Source of the DNA: Methanomicrobiales archaeon
GTDB taxonomy: Archaea > Halobacteriota > Methanomicrobia > Methanomicrobiales > Methanospirillaceae
Direction of reading: 5' to 3'
Assembly (NCBI GenBank): GCA_012729535.1
Contig: JAAYCY010000011.1
Coordinates: forward strand, 1-47,814
DNA length: 47,814 nt
How positions within the stretch are numbered: the first letter of the stretch is position 1; each line of letters begins with the position of its first letter. This document shows, piece by piece, positions 37,066-45,758 of this stretch. The position numbers and the translations under genes were made by a program. The notes beneath the pieces are model-generated. The model saw only the letters and a program-made list of their open reading frames with translations, was not told the origin of the DNA and searched no databases.

Positions 37066-39759
37066 TCAAATTTTTTCAATAATCCTGAAAAATCCTTCAG
37101 GGATTACGATATTGAATAATACACCTTTTCCAAAGACACCATTTTCATGTATTGAGATTTTTGTGAGTGATAATATTTCCCGGGTTAGAAACAGGCCATA
37201 TCCGGTATGAGTTCCAACACCACGTTCAAATATTCGCTCTTTCATATCATCATGAATACCAGTTCCATTATCACAATAGTTGATTATTAACTGGTTATCA
37301 TTCTTTACAACAGTAATCTGAATCTTTGAAACATGTTCTCCATGCCGGATAGAATTATCCAGCAGGTTAGAGAAGACTCTTCCCAAAAGGCCATCTGCAT
37401 AAATTTCATATTCACAATCTTCGAATGAAAACTCAATAGAAGAGGGGAGGTTGTTCTCGATTTCTTCCTGAATTAGGTTTATTAGATTCTGCCAATATGG
37501 TGCAGTAATTCCCAGATTCTGATAATCCCGGGTAAAGAGAATTTGACGATAAATTGTACCCAGTGCTTTTTCAACCGGACTTATATCTGTCTCAAAGTTC
37601 TTTTCTGCAATCTCATCTTTTATTATATCAAAGGCTCCTGAAAGAACGGTTAATGTATTTAATATATCATGACGGGTAATATCAGCGAGAAGGTTCAGTT
37701 TTTTGTTAGCCTGCCTGAATCCTTCTTCATTCATTTTTTGTTCAGTAATATCTTCAAGAGTCTCAAGTCCCCCCCAAATATTCCCATTAAGATCCCTTAA
37801 CAAAGCCCCGGTAAAAAAAAGCCATATGCCATTTTTTCTAAGATGGGGGAAAAAATCTATTGATGAATATGCATCTCTAACCAGGTTAGATTTTTTTGCG
37901 TTATTTTCATACCATTTACCTATTTCTTCAAAATTCTCATCAATGACCAAATCAACAAGACAAGGTCTTTCATTCGGATAAAATGCTTTCCAATGATCAG
38001 ATGTCCCGATAATTTCATGGGATGGTATGCCGCTATAACGCTCAAGAGCAAGATTCCAGAACATCACCCGATGATTTTTATCTATTACAAATTGGGGTAT
38101 AGGGGATTCCTGTAAAATTGCGTTAAGCATGGCCTTACTTTTACGTAAGGAATGCTCTACCTGTTCATATACTCCTTCAGCCGAATGGGTAGTTCCTATA
38201 CATGCTTTTTTTCCTTTATAATTTCCAATACGCAGAGACAACAGAACCGGAACAATTTTGGCATTCTCTTTGTGAATCAGGTTAACTTCATAAGATTCAA
38301 GGATTACCGAATAATCCTCTGCATTATGGCATTTCCATATCAACTCATCCCGGTTTTCCGGACTGATATGATCAAAAATTACTTTTCCAACAATTTCTTC
38401 AGGACGGTATCCCATGATATCAGCAAAATTATTATTACAAAAAACAAGAACATCATCCTGAATGATAAATACCCCATCTTCAATGTGTTCAACGAGGAAC
38501 CGATATAACTCCTCACTTTCAAGAATTGCGTTATTGGCTAATTTTACGTCAGTAATATCCCGGATATTACCTTCTATTCCGCCTAATGTCCCATCATTGT
38601 TATAATAGTAATGAGAATTTGTTGAGACAAATATTGTTTTTTTGTCCTTTCTTACCAGTGTTGATTCAAAATTATATATGGATCCTGTCTCATTCAATTT
38701 TTGAAGAAGAATCTCTCTGTCTTGTGGGTGCTGGTAAAAAGTATCTGATATTTTTTTCCCTAACAATTCATCAAGAGAATCATATCCAAGAAGGGACAAG
38801 GCACTAGGACTTACCATTATAAGCCGTCCTTCATTATCACAACGATATAATACGTCCTGTGCATTTTCCACTACAGAACGATAACGTTCTTCACTTTCTT
38901 TTAAGCGTTCTTCACGATCAAGGATTTCCTTGAATTGATGTTTTAATTCATCTTTAGATGATGCAATTTCCTCATATGCCATATTTAAATTATTTAAAGC
39001 ACGTTTAGTCTCGGTAATATCAAGGGTAACTTCAAGTCTGACATCTCTGCCATCCGGCCATCTGATAATCCGGTCAACAATAGAAAAATACCTCTCAAGA
39101 ACCGGATTATAAAATTCCCAGGTATGTGGAAGCGGTTTTTGACTTATAATGATATCATTTGTACAAAATTCACAGGGACTGGATTTATTTTGAAATTCTT
39201 CATAACATATTTTTCCAATTACCTCTTTGTTGAGTAAATTCTGAAGGTATCGGTTTACATAAAGAATTTCATAGGTATCAGGATCAGCAACATAGACATT
39301 TTGTTCAAGGCTGTCAAAAATAGACAATAACTGTTCGCGTTCCTGCACCAATGCAGAGTCTGCCTGTTTTTGTCGGATGGCATGCCCCACCTTTGATTTC
39401 AATTCGGTAAATTGTGCAATTGGATCTCCACCTTTTTGCAGGTAAAAATCAGCTCCACTATTTAGTGATTCGATAACAACTTCTTCTCTTCCCCTTCCGG
39501 TAAAAATTATAAATGGTATATTATTTCCTGAAGATCTTATTTTATTTAACAACTCAACACCATTCATACCGGGCATTTTATAATCCGATATAATGGCATC
39601 GTACTCTTTTTCTGCCAGTTTGGTAAGTGCCTGCATTCCTGACGTAACAGTATCTACGTTATAATCTCCTTCTTTTTCAAGATATAGAGTGCAGAGTTCC
39701 AGGAATAATGTTTCGTCATCTACGCAAAGTATCTGGAAAGGTGATACTGCAATAGGCAT
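37066..39759 (-). CDS. Hybrid signalling protein: receiver, multiple PAS, histidine kinase
   Basis: A receiver domain is at the N-terminus (residues 8-125; phospho-acceptor Asp59 in IISDYKMPGMNG, conserved IIFTGRG and Lys in YLQKGGDP). Four PAS domains follow (about 145-255, 290-410, 418-540 and 550-675). The H-box ITRHDILNTLTVLSG is near residue 695, then a HATPase with LLDNSIRHGEH, DNGTGIHDD and HTGYGLFLTREI. No membrane segment is seen, so it is cytosolic. A first PAS with several Cys (FCT, CEFC) could bind metal. The N-terminal receiver suggests that another kinase controls this one. The kinase at 22660 has the same C-terminal design. Confidence 0.88.
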   Translation of the reverse strand: MPIAVSPFQILCVDDETLFLELCTLYLEKEGDYNVDTVTSGMQALTKLAEKEYDAIISDYKMPGMNGVELLNKIRSSGNNIPFIIFTGRGREEVVIESLNSGADFYLQKGGDPIAQFTELKSKVGHAIRQKQADSALVQEREQLLSIFDSLEQNVYVADPDTYEILYVNRYLQNLLNKEVIGKICYEEFQNKSSPCEFCTNDIIISQKPLPHTWEFYNPVLERYFSIVDRIIRWPDGRDVRLEVTLDITETKRALNNLNMAYEEIASSKDELKHQFKEILDREERLKESEERYRSVVENAQDVLYRCDNEGRLIMVSPSALSLLGYDSLDELLGKKISDTFYQHPQDREILLQKLNETGSIYNFESTLVRKDKKTIFVSTNSHYYYNNDGTLGGIEGNIRDITDVKLANNAILESEELYRFLVEHIEDGVFIIQDDVLVFCNNNFADIMGYRPEEIVGKVIFDHISPENRDELIWKCHNAEDYSVILESYEVNLIHKENAKIVPVLLSLRIGNYKGKKACIGTTHSAEGVYEQVEHSLRKSKAMLNAILQESPIPQFVIDKNHRVMFWNLALERYSGIPSHEIIGTSDHWKAFYPNERPCLVDLVIDENFEEIGKWYENNAKKSNLVRDAYSSIDFFPHLRKNGIWLFFTGALLRDLNGNIWGGLETLEDITEQKMNEEGFRQANKKLNLLADITRHDILNTLTVLSGAFDIIKDEIAEKNFETDISPVEKALGTIYRQILFTRDYQNLGITAPYWQNLINLIQEEIENNLPSSIEFSFEDCEYEIYADGLLGRVFSNLLDNSIRHGEHVSKIQITVVKNDNQLIINYCDNGTGIHDDMKERIFERGVGTHTGYGLFLTREILSLTKISIHENGVFGKGVLFNIVIPEGFFRIIEKI

Positions 39760-39884
39760 TATTCAAAGTCTCCGATTAATATAGCTACTACGGTATTCCT
39801 TTTATATTCTTTGCAGATTTCTTACCGAAAAAATAAATTACTCATTGGTTTTTCTGTCAGGATAATTTATATGAGTCAGATATA

Positions 39885-40487
39885 TTATTTCCGTTTACCA
39901 ATAAAATAAAAAGGTCTTCTAAATAATCCAAATGGATTGGAATCTGCATCTTTTTGAAAGATACCTTCGGATGCTGTTCTTACATCTTCAATGGTATAGA
40001 AAGCATGTGGACTGAATTCACGGATAAGAATTGCCAGTTCAGGAATTTTTGATCGTTTCACCACCATGAAAATAACTGTCACCGGGCTTTTTGCACCCTC
40101 TGCATGGATACGGGTTACACCATATCCGTACTGACGAAGACGTGTGATAAAACCTTCAGCAGGTAAGGGAGTAATGAGACGAATAATCGCCATACCAAGT
40201 CTCATCCGCTCTTCAATTACCATTCCTATATATGTACCTGCTGCAAATCCTCCTCCATATGCAATGTAACATATAGGATTTGTAATATTTGCCATGACCT
40301 GGCCAATAGCCAGCAGCCATATTGTTACCTCAAAAAAACCAAAAATTGGCGCGATTGTTTTAAATCCACGGGATATCAGGATGTATCTAATTGTTCCAAT
40401 TGATACATCAATAATTCTGGCAAAGAATATCAGGATTGGAATAACGACAAACGCAAAAAAATCCGATGAAATAAAGACAAATACCAT
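39885..40487 (-). CDS. UPF0316 membrane protein (DUF5698/DUF2179)
   Basis: The protein has three N-terminal membrane helices (about residues 10-30, 40-62 and 68-88) with the family motif RIIDVSIGTIRYI, and a C-terminal DUF2179 domain (about 115-180) with GVTRIHAEGAKSPVTVIFMVVKR. The 200-residue length is normal. DUF2179 domains are ACT-like and may bind a small molecule; transport or sensing roles have been suggested for relatives but are not settled. It is divergent from the universal stress protein gene. Confidence 0.8.
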   Translation of the reverse strand: MVFVFISSDFFAFVVIPILIFFARIIDVSIGTIRYILISRGFKTIAPIFGFFEVTIWLLAIGQVMANITNPICYIAYGGGFAAGTYIGMVIEERMRLGMAIIRLITPLPAEGFITRLRQYGYGVTRIHAEGAKSPVTVIFMVVKRSKIPELAILIREFSPHAFYTIEDVRTASEGIFQKDADSNPFGLFRRPFYFIGKRK

Positions 40488-40594
40488 GACTTTGGTTTCT
40501 TTACCATTAATCTATTCTTCCACTAATTAAGTCTGACGGGGTTTTTCTTTTTTTTCCCACAGGATGATCCGGCATAATCTTAAACTCATGAAAG

Positions 40595-40602
40595 TATATA
40601 AA
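40595..40602 (+). promoter_or_regulatory. TATA box that sets a leaderless start for the universal stress protein
   Basis: TATATAAA lies only eight bases before the first possible ATG (40610) but 27 bases before the next (ATG at 40622). Since archaeal transcription starts about 25 bases after the box, the mRNA should begin at the second ATG. Confidence 0.55.
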
Positions 40603-40621
40603 AGCAACTATGTCTGGAACG

Positions 40622-41053
40622 ATGTTAGTAGCTGTTGACGGTTCTCCTGAAGCATACAATGCTCTTATCTGGGTATTAGAGCATATTAAAGAGGGGGGCA
40701 GGGCTTGTGCAGTATACGTTATCTCACCAACAAAATACGCTGCTATAGAAGGAGCAGCAGGTTATGAGGGTATTTCCACGTTACATGAAATCAGGGAGCG
40801 TATTGTAAATGATGAACGTGAACAGGTTACAAACCGGGTAAAAGAGCTGGCACATGATCGTAGTGTTGATATTGAAATTCTTGTTCGCACAGGTGATCCC
40901 AGAAGCGAAATACTCAATACTGCAGAAGAGATTGGTGCAGATCTGATTGCAGTGGGTTCAACGGGCAAAGGGCTTGGTGCCAGAATTCTTCTGGGCAGTG
41001 TGAGTACCTATATAATCAGTCATGCCAAAGTCTCAACAATTGTGGTCAGGTAG
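40622..41053 (+). CDS. Universal stress protein, UspA family
   Basis: This small cytosolic protein probably binds ATP and takes part in stress survival. The first strand MLVAVDGSPEAYNAL and the C-terminal nucleotide loop GSTGKGLGARILLGSVS (GxxGx9-10GS) are those of the ATP-binding class. I start at the ATG at 40622 (143 residues) because the TATA box at 40595-40602 would put the start of the mRNA there; an in-frame ATG at 40610 adds four residues. Confidence 0.88.
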   Translation: MLVAVDGSPEAYNALIWVLEHIKEGGRACAVYVISPTKYAAIEGAAGYEGISTLHEIRERIVNDEREQVTNRVKELAHDRSVDIEILVRTGDPRSEILNTAEEIGADLIAVGSTGKGLGARILLGSVSTYIISHAKVSTIVVR

Positions 41054-41119
41054 TCTATAACTTCAGGTTTTCTCTTAGTCACCATTGATTTTTTATTTCT
41101 TAATTATCCAGTATAGTGC

Positions 41120-42007
41120 ATGAAGACTTTTTCAGCCCTGTTGATAATGGTGCTTCTTGCCATGCTTTTTACGTTAGGTTGCACTGCTTTTGAGGATACA
41201 CAAAGACCTGGTTCAAATAAAGAAGTCTCATCTGTTGCATATCAAGGGGGGGCTGATGAGTATGCACCGGTACCAATGGTTGCGTATTCTGATGGACTCC
41301 CAATGTCAGAGAATACATATGACCGCTCTCATAATCAGGCTAATTCTGTCATTGAACAGAAAATTATCAAAACCGCCAATATCCAGGTTGAAGTTTCAAA
41401 TGTTACGCAATCAAGTGATAAAATTAAAAAAATTGTAACCACCCATGAGGGCATAGTTCAGTCTGTATCCATTACTACCGGACATAAAAATAATTATACG
41501 GGGATAATTATCGTAAGAATTCCGTCGCTCAATTTTGACCATGTTCTTGACGATTTTAATTCTCTTGGGAAAATTCTATCCAGTTCGGTAAAAAGCGATG
41601 ATGTGACAGAAGAATATGTTGATCTTAATGCCCAGAAAAATTCTCTGATCAATCAACTTGCCCAATATAACCGGTTATTAACAAAAACTGAAAATGTATC
41701 TGAAATTCTGGAAGTACAAAAAGAGATAGACCGGGTGCAGATGCAACTGGACCGAATAACCGGAAAAATGAGATACATGGATAATCAGATATCTCTCTCA
41801 ACCATAACAGTATCTTTAACAGAGCCTGAACAGGTAGAGACTCCGGGAGGGATGTCAATTCCACAGGTAATGAATGAAGGAATAGAAGGATTTTTCAATA
41901 CTATTATCTGGTTGTTTATTCTGATATTCACAATTCTGCCCTTAGTTCTTGTTGGTGGAGTTGTTTATCTGATATATAAAAAATGGAAGAAATCACAACT
42001 GCCATAA
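41120..42007 (+). CDS. DUF4349-family lipoprotein
   Basis: An N-terminal signal with a lipobox-like LFTLGC (Cys21) suggests a lipid-anchored surface protein. The middle has the DUF4349 pattern: a beta-rich part (KTANIQVEVSNV, GIIIVRIPSLNFDHVLDDF) and a long coiled coil (about residues 170-225, EEYVDLNAQKNSLINQL onward). A C-terminal membrane helix (about 260-285) with a lysine-rich tail anchors it again. The role is unknown; the family is widespread in bacteria and archaea. pyrC begins 18 bases later, so they may share a transcript. Confidence 0.82.
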   Translation: MKTFSALLIMVLLAMLFTLGCTAFEDTQRPGSNKEVSSVAYQGGADEYAPVPMVAYSDGLPMSENTYDRSHNQANSVIEQKIIKTANIQVEVSNVTQSSDKIKKIVTTHEGIVQSVSITTGHKNNYTGIIIVRIPSLNFDHVLDDFNSLGKILSSSVKSDDVTEEYVDLNAQKNSLINQLAQYNRLLTKTENVSEILEVQKEIDRVQMQLDRITGKMRYMDNQISLSTITVSLTEPEQVETPGGMSIPQVMNEGIEGFFNTIIWLFILIFTILPLVLVGGVVYLIYKKWKKSQLP

Positions 42008-42025
42008 AAACCTGGAACATAGCAC

Positions 42026-43369
42026 ATGAAAAAAGAAAACCGTGTATTAATCCTTCGAGATGTCCTGATACCCGGAGGAAGAATTGCTGATATCACAATT
42101 ATCAATGGGAGGGTGAGTCATACCGGCTCTGCAGGAAAAGAGGGCTTTGAGATACATTGCAGAGGGAAAATGGTTCTTCCTGCAGGAGTTGACATGCATG
42201 TCCATATGAGAGATGGTGCCCAGAAATATAAGGAAACCTGGGAAACTGGAACAAAAAGTGCAATTGCAGGAGGAGTCACCTTTGTTGTCGACCAACCCAA
42301 TTCTATCCCTCCTCTTACCACCGGTGAAACCTTTAAGACCAGGTTACATCTAGCCCAATCAAGTTCATATTGCAGGTTTGCCCTGAATGGTGCTATAACA
42401 CCGCAATCCGATCTTGAAGGTTTGTGGAAAGCAGGATCCTGTGTATTTGGTGAAACGTTTGTTGGACCATCAAGTTATGGTGAAGCTGTTGATTCAGATA
42501 CCCTATCCCAGGCGATGAGCCGTATATCTGAATGGAATGGACTCATGACAATTCATGCCGAACAGGTATCATCTGGAAAAGATGAAAGTCTTGTAGATCA
42601 TAATTCAATCCGCTCTATAGCAGGAGAAATTGCTACAATCAGGGATGTAATTCACAAAAATAAATCACAATGCAGGCTGCATTTCTGTCATCTTTCATCT
42701 GCTGCTGCTATTAATACCATTCCAAAAGACAAAGTAACAATTGAAGTAACCCCTCATCATCTTTTTCTCTCACATGAACAATTCAAAGCTGACGACACTC
42801 ACGGGAAAGTAAACCCTCCACTCCGGACTGAAAGAGAAAGAAAAGAACTTTTTTCCTGTTGGAATAAAATCGATGTTATCGCATCTGACCATGCTCCCCA
42901 TAGTATACAGGATAAAGATAAACCATTTGAAGAGGCGCCATCCGGAATCCCTGGGGTTGAAACAATGATACCTCTCCTTATGTACTGTGAAAGAGAGAAA
43001 AAAATAACAATACCTGAAATTATCAAAAAAACATCGATTAATCCTTCTCGGATACTGGGTAGTCTTCCACCAGGTTATACTCCCGGTTCAAGAGCGGATT
43101 TTGCTCTTTATCCTGATGAAATCACCCAGGTTGATCCAGATGAACTCCATAGTAATGCAAAGTGGAGTCCATTTGAAGGGATGAATGCGATATTTCCAGA
43201 ATGTGTAATTCTGGATGGAAACATCGTTTACCAGGAAAATGCTTTTACGAAATCCGAGAAAATAAGGCCTGTTACTCAAGGAGGATATAATGAGTTCCAG
43301 TCAGAGAGTGATAGTTCACTCTGGTTTGCAGGGAGAGGTTATTGCCTTGCAGATACTATAGGTAAGTAG
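42026..43369 (+). CDS. pyrC: Dihydroorotase
   Basis: PyrC closes carbamoyl-aspartate to dihydroorotate in pyrimidine synthesis. The metal-binding HxH is in GVDMHVHMRDG (near residue 58), the later His in FCHLSSA and HPH-type region, and the catalytic Asp in ASDHAPHS. The usual carboxylated-lysine position of class I enzymes is replaced here by an EQV/ETF-type segment, as in some class I relatives. At 447 residues it is complete, though the final 20 residues extend past the usual end and run to the edge of the structured RNA that follows. Confidence 0.9.
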   Translation: MKKENRVLILRDVLIPGGRIADITIINGRVSHTGSAGKEGFEIHCRGKMVLPAGVDMHVHMRDGAQKYKETWETGTKSAIAGGVTFVVDQPNSIPPLTTGETFKTRLHLAQSSSYCRFALNGAITPQSDLEGLWKAGSCVFGETFVGPSSYGEAVDSDTLSQAMSRISEWNGLMTIHAEQVSSGKDESLVDHNSIRSIAGEIATIRDVIHKNKSQCRLHFCHLSSAAAINTIPKDKVTIEVTPHHLFLSHEQFKADDTHGKVNPPLRTERERKELFSCWNKIDVIASDHAPHSIQDKDKPFEEAPSGIPGVETMIPLLMYCEREKKITIPEIIKKTSINPSRILGSLPPGYTPGSRADFALYPDEITQVDPDELHSNAKWSPFEGMNAIFPECVILDGNIVYQENAFTKSEKIRPVTQGGYNEFQSESDSSLWFAGRGYCLADTIGK

Positions 43370-43370
43370 T

Positions 43371-43464
43371 GCCCATTCCTCGTTTCCATAGGTCCCCGGG
43401 TGATACGATGAGGAATCATAGAGTGATCCATGGGACAACCCGGAAACGGTACATTTTCGGGCAC
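43371..43464 (+). ncRNA. Structured 5' portion of the pyrC-downstream RNA (second kink-turn hairpin)
   Basis: The block is much richer in G and C than its surroundings. GTCCC (43392-43396) pairs with GGGAC (43432-43436); above a 2x2 loop GG pairs with CC, then U-U (43401/43427) and tandem G-A pairs (43402-43403 with 43425-43426) form a kink-turn with a bulge on the 3' strand. A weak apical stem closes the loop GAGGA. ATTCCTC (43375-43381) is complementary to that loop and flank (43410-43416), so an alternative fold exists. CCCG/CGGG (43439-43442 with 43458-43461) makes a third small hairpin. Whether this part is its own guide unit is unclear. Confidence 0.35.
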
Positions 43465-43541
43465 CGCCTGGCTGAGGGCGTTTAATAGGTGAAGTACGGC
43501 AAAAGCCACTTGTGATCCATATTTGTTAGTGCCAGGCGACA
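43465..43541 (+). ncRNA. Box H/ACA-type guide RNA hairpin
   Basis: The lower stem CGCCTGGC (43465-43472) pairs perfectly with GCCAGGCG (43531-43538) and is followed at once by ACA (43539-43541). Above it is a pocket of 11 bases (43473-43483) and 7 bases (43524-43530). The upper stem has AATA/TATT and GG/CC with one bulged A. Then comes a kink-turn: U90-U16, tandem G-A (43491-43492 with 43514-43515) and the three-base bulge TGT (43511-43513). The top is AGT/ACT and GGC/GCC around an AAAA loop. The pocket-to-ACA distance is 15 bases, inside the 14-16 rule for pseudouridylation guides. L7Ae should bind the kink-turn. Confidence 0.65.
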
Positions 43542-43578
43542 ACCATTCTTTACATAATGTTGTAGGGAAATTTTTTTT
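43539..43578 (+). terminator. Intrinsic-type terminator after the structured RNA
   Basis: ACAAC-c-ATT (43539-43547) pairs with AATGTTGT (43556-43563) and eight T follow at 43571-43578. This fixes the plus strand as the transcribed one and gives a likely 3' end before processing. Confidence 0.6.
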
Positions 43579-43700
43579 ATCACGTATGAATATGATGGTA
43601 TAGAGAATAATTGGTTTTAATGAGTTTACAATAATATTAAGATAATATTGTTTGTTAATTCTGGTGTAAATTATTACAACTATCAAACGGAGAGCAATCT
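43579..43700. other. AT-rich spacer before the DUF167 gene
   Basis: Nothing distinct is visible apart from TATA-like stretches (TATAGAGAATAAT near 43600 and AATATTAAGATAATATT near 43631) that could serve the DUF167 gene. Confidence 0.3.
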
Positions 43701-44027
43701 TTGTCAGAACCCATGGATATAAGTCAGTCAATAGTAGAACAGGATGATGGAATAATTATTGCCCTTGAGGTTACAACTGGATCGAAAAAACCCCGGTTTC
43801 CTGATGGTTTTAATTCATGGAGATCTGCAATTGGAATAGCGGTAAAAGCTCCTCCTGTTGATGGTAAAGCAAACAAGGCAATAGTGGAATTAATCGCAGA
43901 AGTATTACATATTCCAAAACAATCAATTACTATTATTTCTGGCCAGACTTCTACCCTTAAAAAAGTTAAGATACAAGGGATTTCACCTTCCGATCTGTCT
44001 GCGTTTCTACAGGTAGAAAATGGATAG
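43701..44027 (+). CDS. DUF167/YggU-family protein
   Basis: This 108-residue protein has the family core: a beta strand ALEVTTGSKKPRF, then IGIAVKAPPVDGKANKAIVELIAEVL, the invariant APPVDGxAN segment, and IISGQTSTLKKVKIQG. No enzymatic role is known; E. coli YggU is the named relative. A TTG at 43701 has GGAG eight bases upstream, while the ATG at 43713 does not, so the TTG start is a little better supported. dnaG lies 99 bases downstream on the same strand. Confidence 0.85.
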   Translation: MSEPMDISQSIVEQDDGIIIALEVTTGSKKPRFPDGFNSWRSAIGIAVKAPPVDGKANKAIVELIAEVLHIPKQSITIISGQTSTLKKVKIQGISPSDLSAFLQVENG

Positions 44028-44126
44028 TGTATATTTAAACAGAAATCCCAATTCTTATATAGTTTCTAGTTGATGAATCTCCGATATACATGATTCAAAT
44101 GATTATTAATAATGGAGGCTTTCTGA

Positions 44127-45401
44127 GTGCATGAACAGGACACTACCAAATACCGTATTCATCTGGTGGTTCAGACTGAAGGAGTAGTAGACCGTTCAGA
44201 TGTTGTGGGAGCAATTTTTGGTCAGATAGAAGGTCTCCTGGGATCTGAGCTTGAACTTCGTGAACTTCAACGATTAGGAAAAATAGGCCGGATAGATGTT
44301 AAGGTCTCTAGTAAACTTGGGAAATCAATGGGAGATATTATTATTCCCACTTCAATTGACCGGGCTGAAACGGCTATCCTTGCTGCATCAATGGAGACAA
44401 TAAACCGGGTAGGACCTTGTACTGCTGAAATTTCTGTGAAATTAATTGAAGATGTAAGGGTAACAAAACGAACACAGATTATTGAACGTGCAAAAGCATT
44501 GCTCCTGGAATTTGAAGAACCCGGAATAGATCCTGATTCACTCATAGATGCCGTTCGAGAAAGTCAAAGAATTGAGAAAATTGCAACAATCGGGCAGGAT
44601 AATGTACCTGCGGGTCCTAACGTACTAGCTTCAGATGCAATTATTATCGTCGAAGGAAGAGCGGATGTAATAAATCTTCTTCGGTCAGGAATTAAAAATG
44701 CAGTTGCAGTTGAAGGAACAAGCATCCCCCAGACAATCATTGATCTCTGTCACAAAAAGACTGCTACTGCGTTCTTTGACGGTGATCGGGGAGGAGATCT
44801 CATCCTTCGTGAACTATTAGAAGTAACAGATGTAGATTTTGTTGCGTATCCTCCCAGGGGTGAATCAGTTGAAGATCTGACAAGAAAAGAGATCATTAAG
44901 GCATTACGGAATAAAGTGCCCGTTGAATATGTTCTTGAAGACAGGGTCGCAGAATACTATGCGTCTCACCAGGAACATCAGGTAGCTGAGAAAAATTATT
45001 CTTTGGAACCTCAAAAAAATGAGTTATTAGATGAAAATTTATCGGAATATTTGAGAACTGAAGAAATTGACAATGATACTCCTATTGAACCGGAAGAACA
45101 ATCTGATTCCAATGAAGAGCAACCAAGAACAGTCTTTTCTCATATTCGGGAAGTCAGGAATAAAGGAACTGCCCGTTTTATTAAAACCGGAGGAGATATC
45201 GCGGAAGAAATTTTTTCGGGAGATATCGAAGAGTCATTAGGTTCACTAAGTAATGATATGGAGGGACTTATTATTGATCAGGAAGTAAACCAGCAACTTC
45301 TTGATCAAATCTCCCTGCATGGGATCAGATATCTCGCTGCTCCTGCTTTTACTGGAATTGTCAGACTACCAGCGACAATCCGGCTTATTCCCTTTAATTA
45401 A
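44127..45401 (+). CDS. dnaG: Archaeal DnaG-like protein (TOPRIM domain, exosome-associated)
   Basis: The protein has an archaeal N-terminal domain ([32 protein letters not shown]), then a TOPRIM domain with the catalytic Glu in [14 protein letters not shown] (near 176) and the acidic pair in [11 protein letters not shown] (near 216), and a C-terminal extension ending IRLIPFN. It lacks the zinc finger of bacterial DnaG. Archaeal DnaG is known mainly as a subunit of the RNA exosome that helps with poly(A)-rich RNA. The start is GTG, with GGAGG eight bases upstream. An acidic low-complexity linker lies at about residues 285-335. Confidence 0.95.
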   Translation: MHEQDTTKYRIHLVVQTEGVVDRSDVVGAIFGQIEGLLGSELELRELQRLGKIGRIDVKVSSKLGKSMGDIIIPTSIDRAETAILAASMETINRVGPCTAEISVKLIEDVRVTKRTQIIERAKALLLEFEEPGIDPDSLIDAVRESQRIEKIATIGQDNVPAGPNVLASDAIIIVEGRADVINLLRSGIKNAVAVEGTSIPQTIIDLCHKKTATAFFDGDRGGDLILRELLEVTDVDFVAYPPRGESVEDLTRKEIIKALRNKVPVEYVLEDRVAEYYASHQEHQVAEKNYSLEPQKNELLDENLSEYLRTEEIDNDTPIEPEEQSDSNEEQPRTVFSHIREVRNKGTARFIKTGGDIAEEIFSGDIEESLGSLSNDMEGLIIDQEVNQQLLDQISLHGIRYLAAPAFTGIVRLPATIRLIPFN

Positions 45402-45459
45402 TATACTCATACTCCCTTTTTTATATCTTTTTAACCAATCAGATAGTGGAGACATACGT

Positions 45460-45744
45460 GTGCATAAAGAAGAACTGATATCGCTCCATACTATGCTCTC
45501 AGATGTCCGGTGCTATGTACAGGAACAAAATCCGGATGCAGATTTTTCTGAATATGACGCATTGGAGATAACACCTACCCAAAGTCATCGGAGCAAAGTC
45601 GAACACAAATATGCAATATTTGTCCTAGGTAATGCAATCGCAAAAGCAATGAGGGAAGTGGATAATCCATCTGCAGCCAGGATGGCTGATCGTATGCATG
45701 AATTGGCTGAAAGAACATTAAAAGAGATAGAAATGGGTGCCTGA
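45460..45744 (+). CDS. UPF0058-family protein
   Basis: This 94-residue all-helical protein matches the archaeal UPF0058 family (VHKEELISLHTMLSDVRCYV, then a conserved ITPTQSHRSKVEHKYAIFVLGNAIAKAM). Function is unknown. An open frame extends upstream into dnaG, but the GTG at 45460, with GGAG eight bases before it, gives the family N-terminus. It lies 58 bases after dnaG and converges on the ATP-grasp gene with 14 bases between stops. Confidence 0.85.
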   Translation: MHKEELISLHTMLSDVRCYVQEQNPDADFSEYDALEITPTQSHRSKVEHKYAIFVLGNAIAKAMREVDNPSAARMADRMHELAERTLKEIEMGA

Positions 45745-45758
45745 AGGCATCTTTTTCT

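Noticed and set aside
43465-43545. Cobalamin riboswitch: words like TTTAATAGG, AGCCACT and GCCAGG occur in the expected order.
   Set aside because: The middle stems of a B12 element do not fit in the short distance, no B12 gene follows, and the H/ACA model explains the same bases far better.
43371-43578. RNase P RNA or SRP RNA.
   Set aside because: The invariant GAGGAAAGTC and ACAGAAA words of RNase P and the AGCAG loop of SRP helix 8 are missing on both strands, and the block is too short.
43339-43731. A 130-codon minus-strand frame.
   Set aside because: It is antisense to the structured RNA and the pyrC end, its peptide resembles no known family, and the structure explains the base content.
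45301-45459. Long N-terminal extension of the UPF0058 gene into dnaG.
   Set aside because: The extension has no family match; GTG at 45460 with GGAG upstream gives the known N-terminus.
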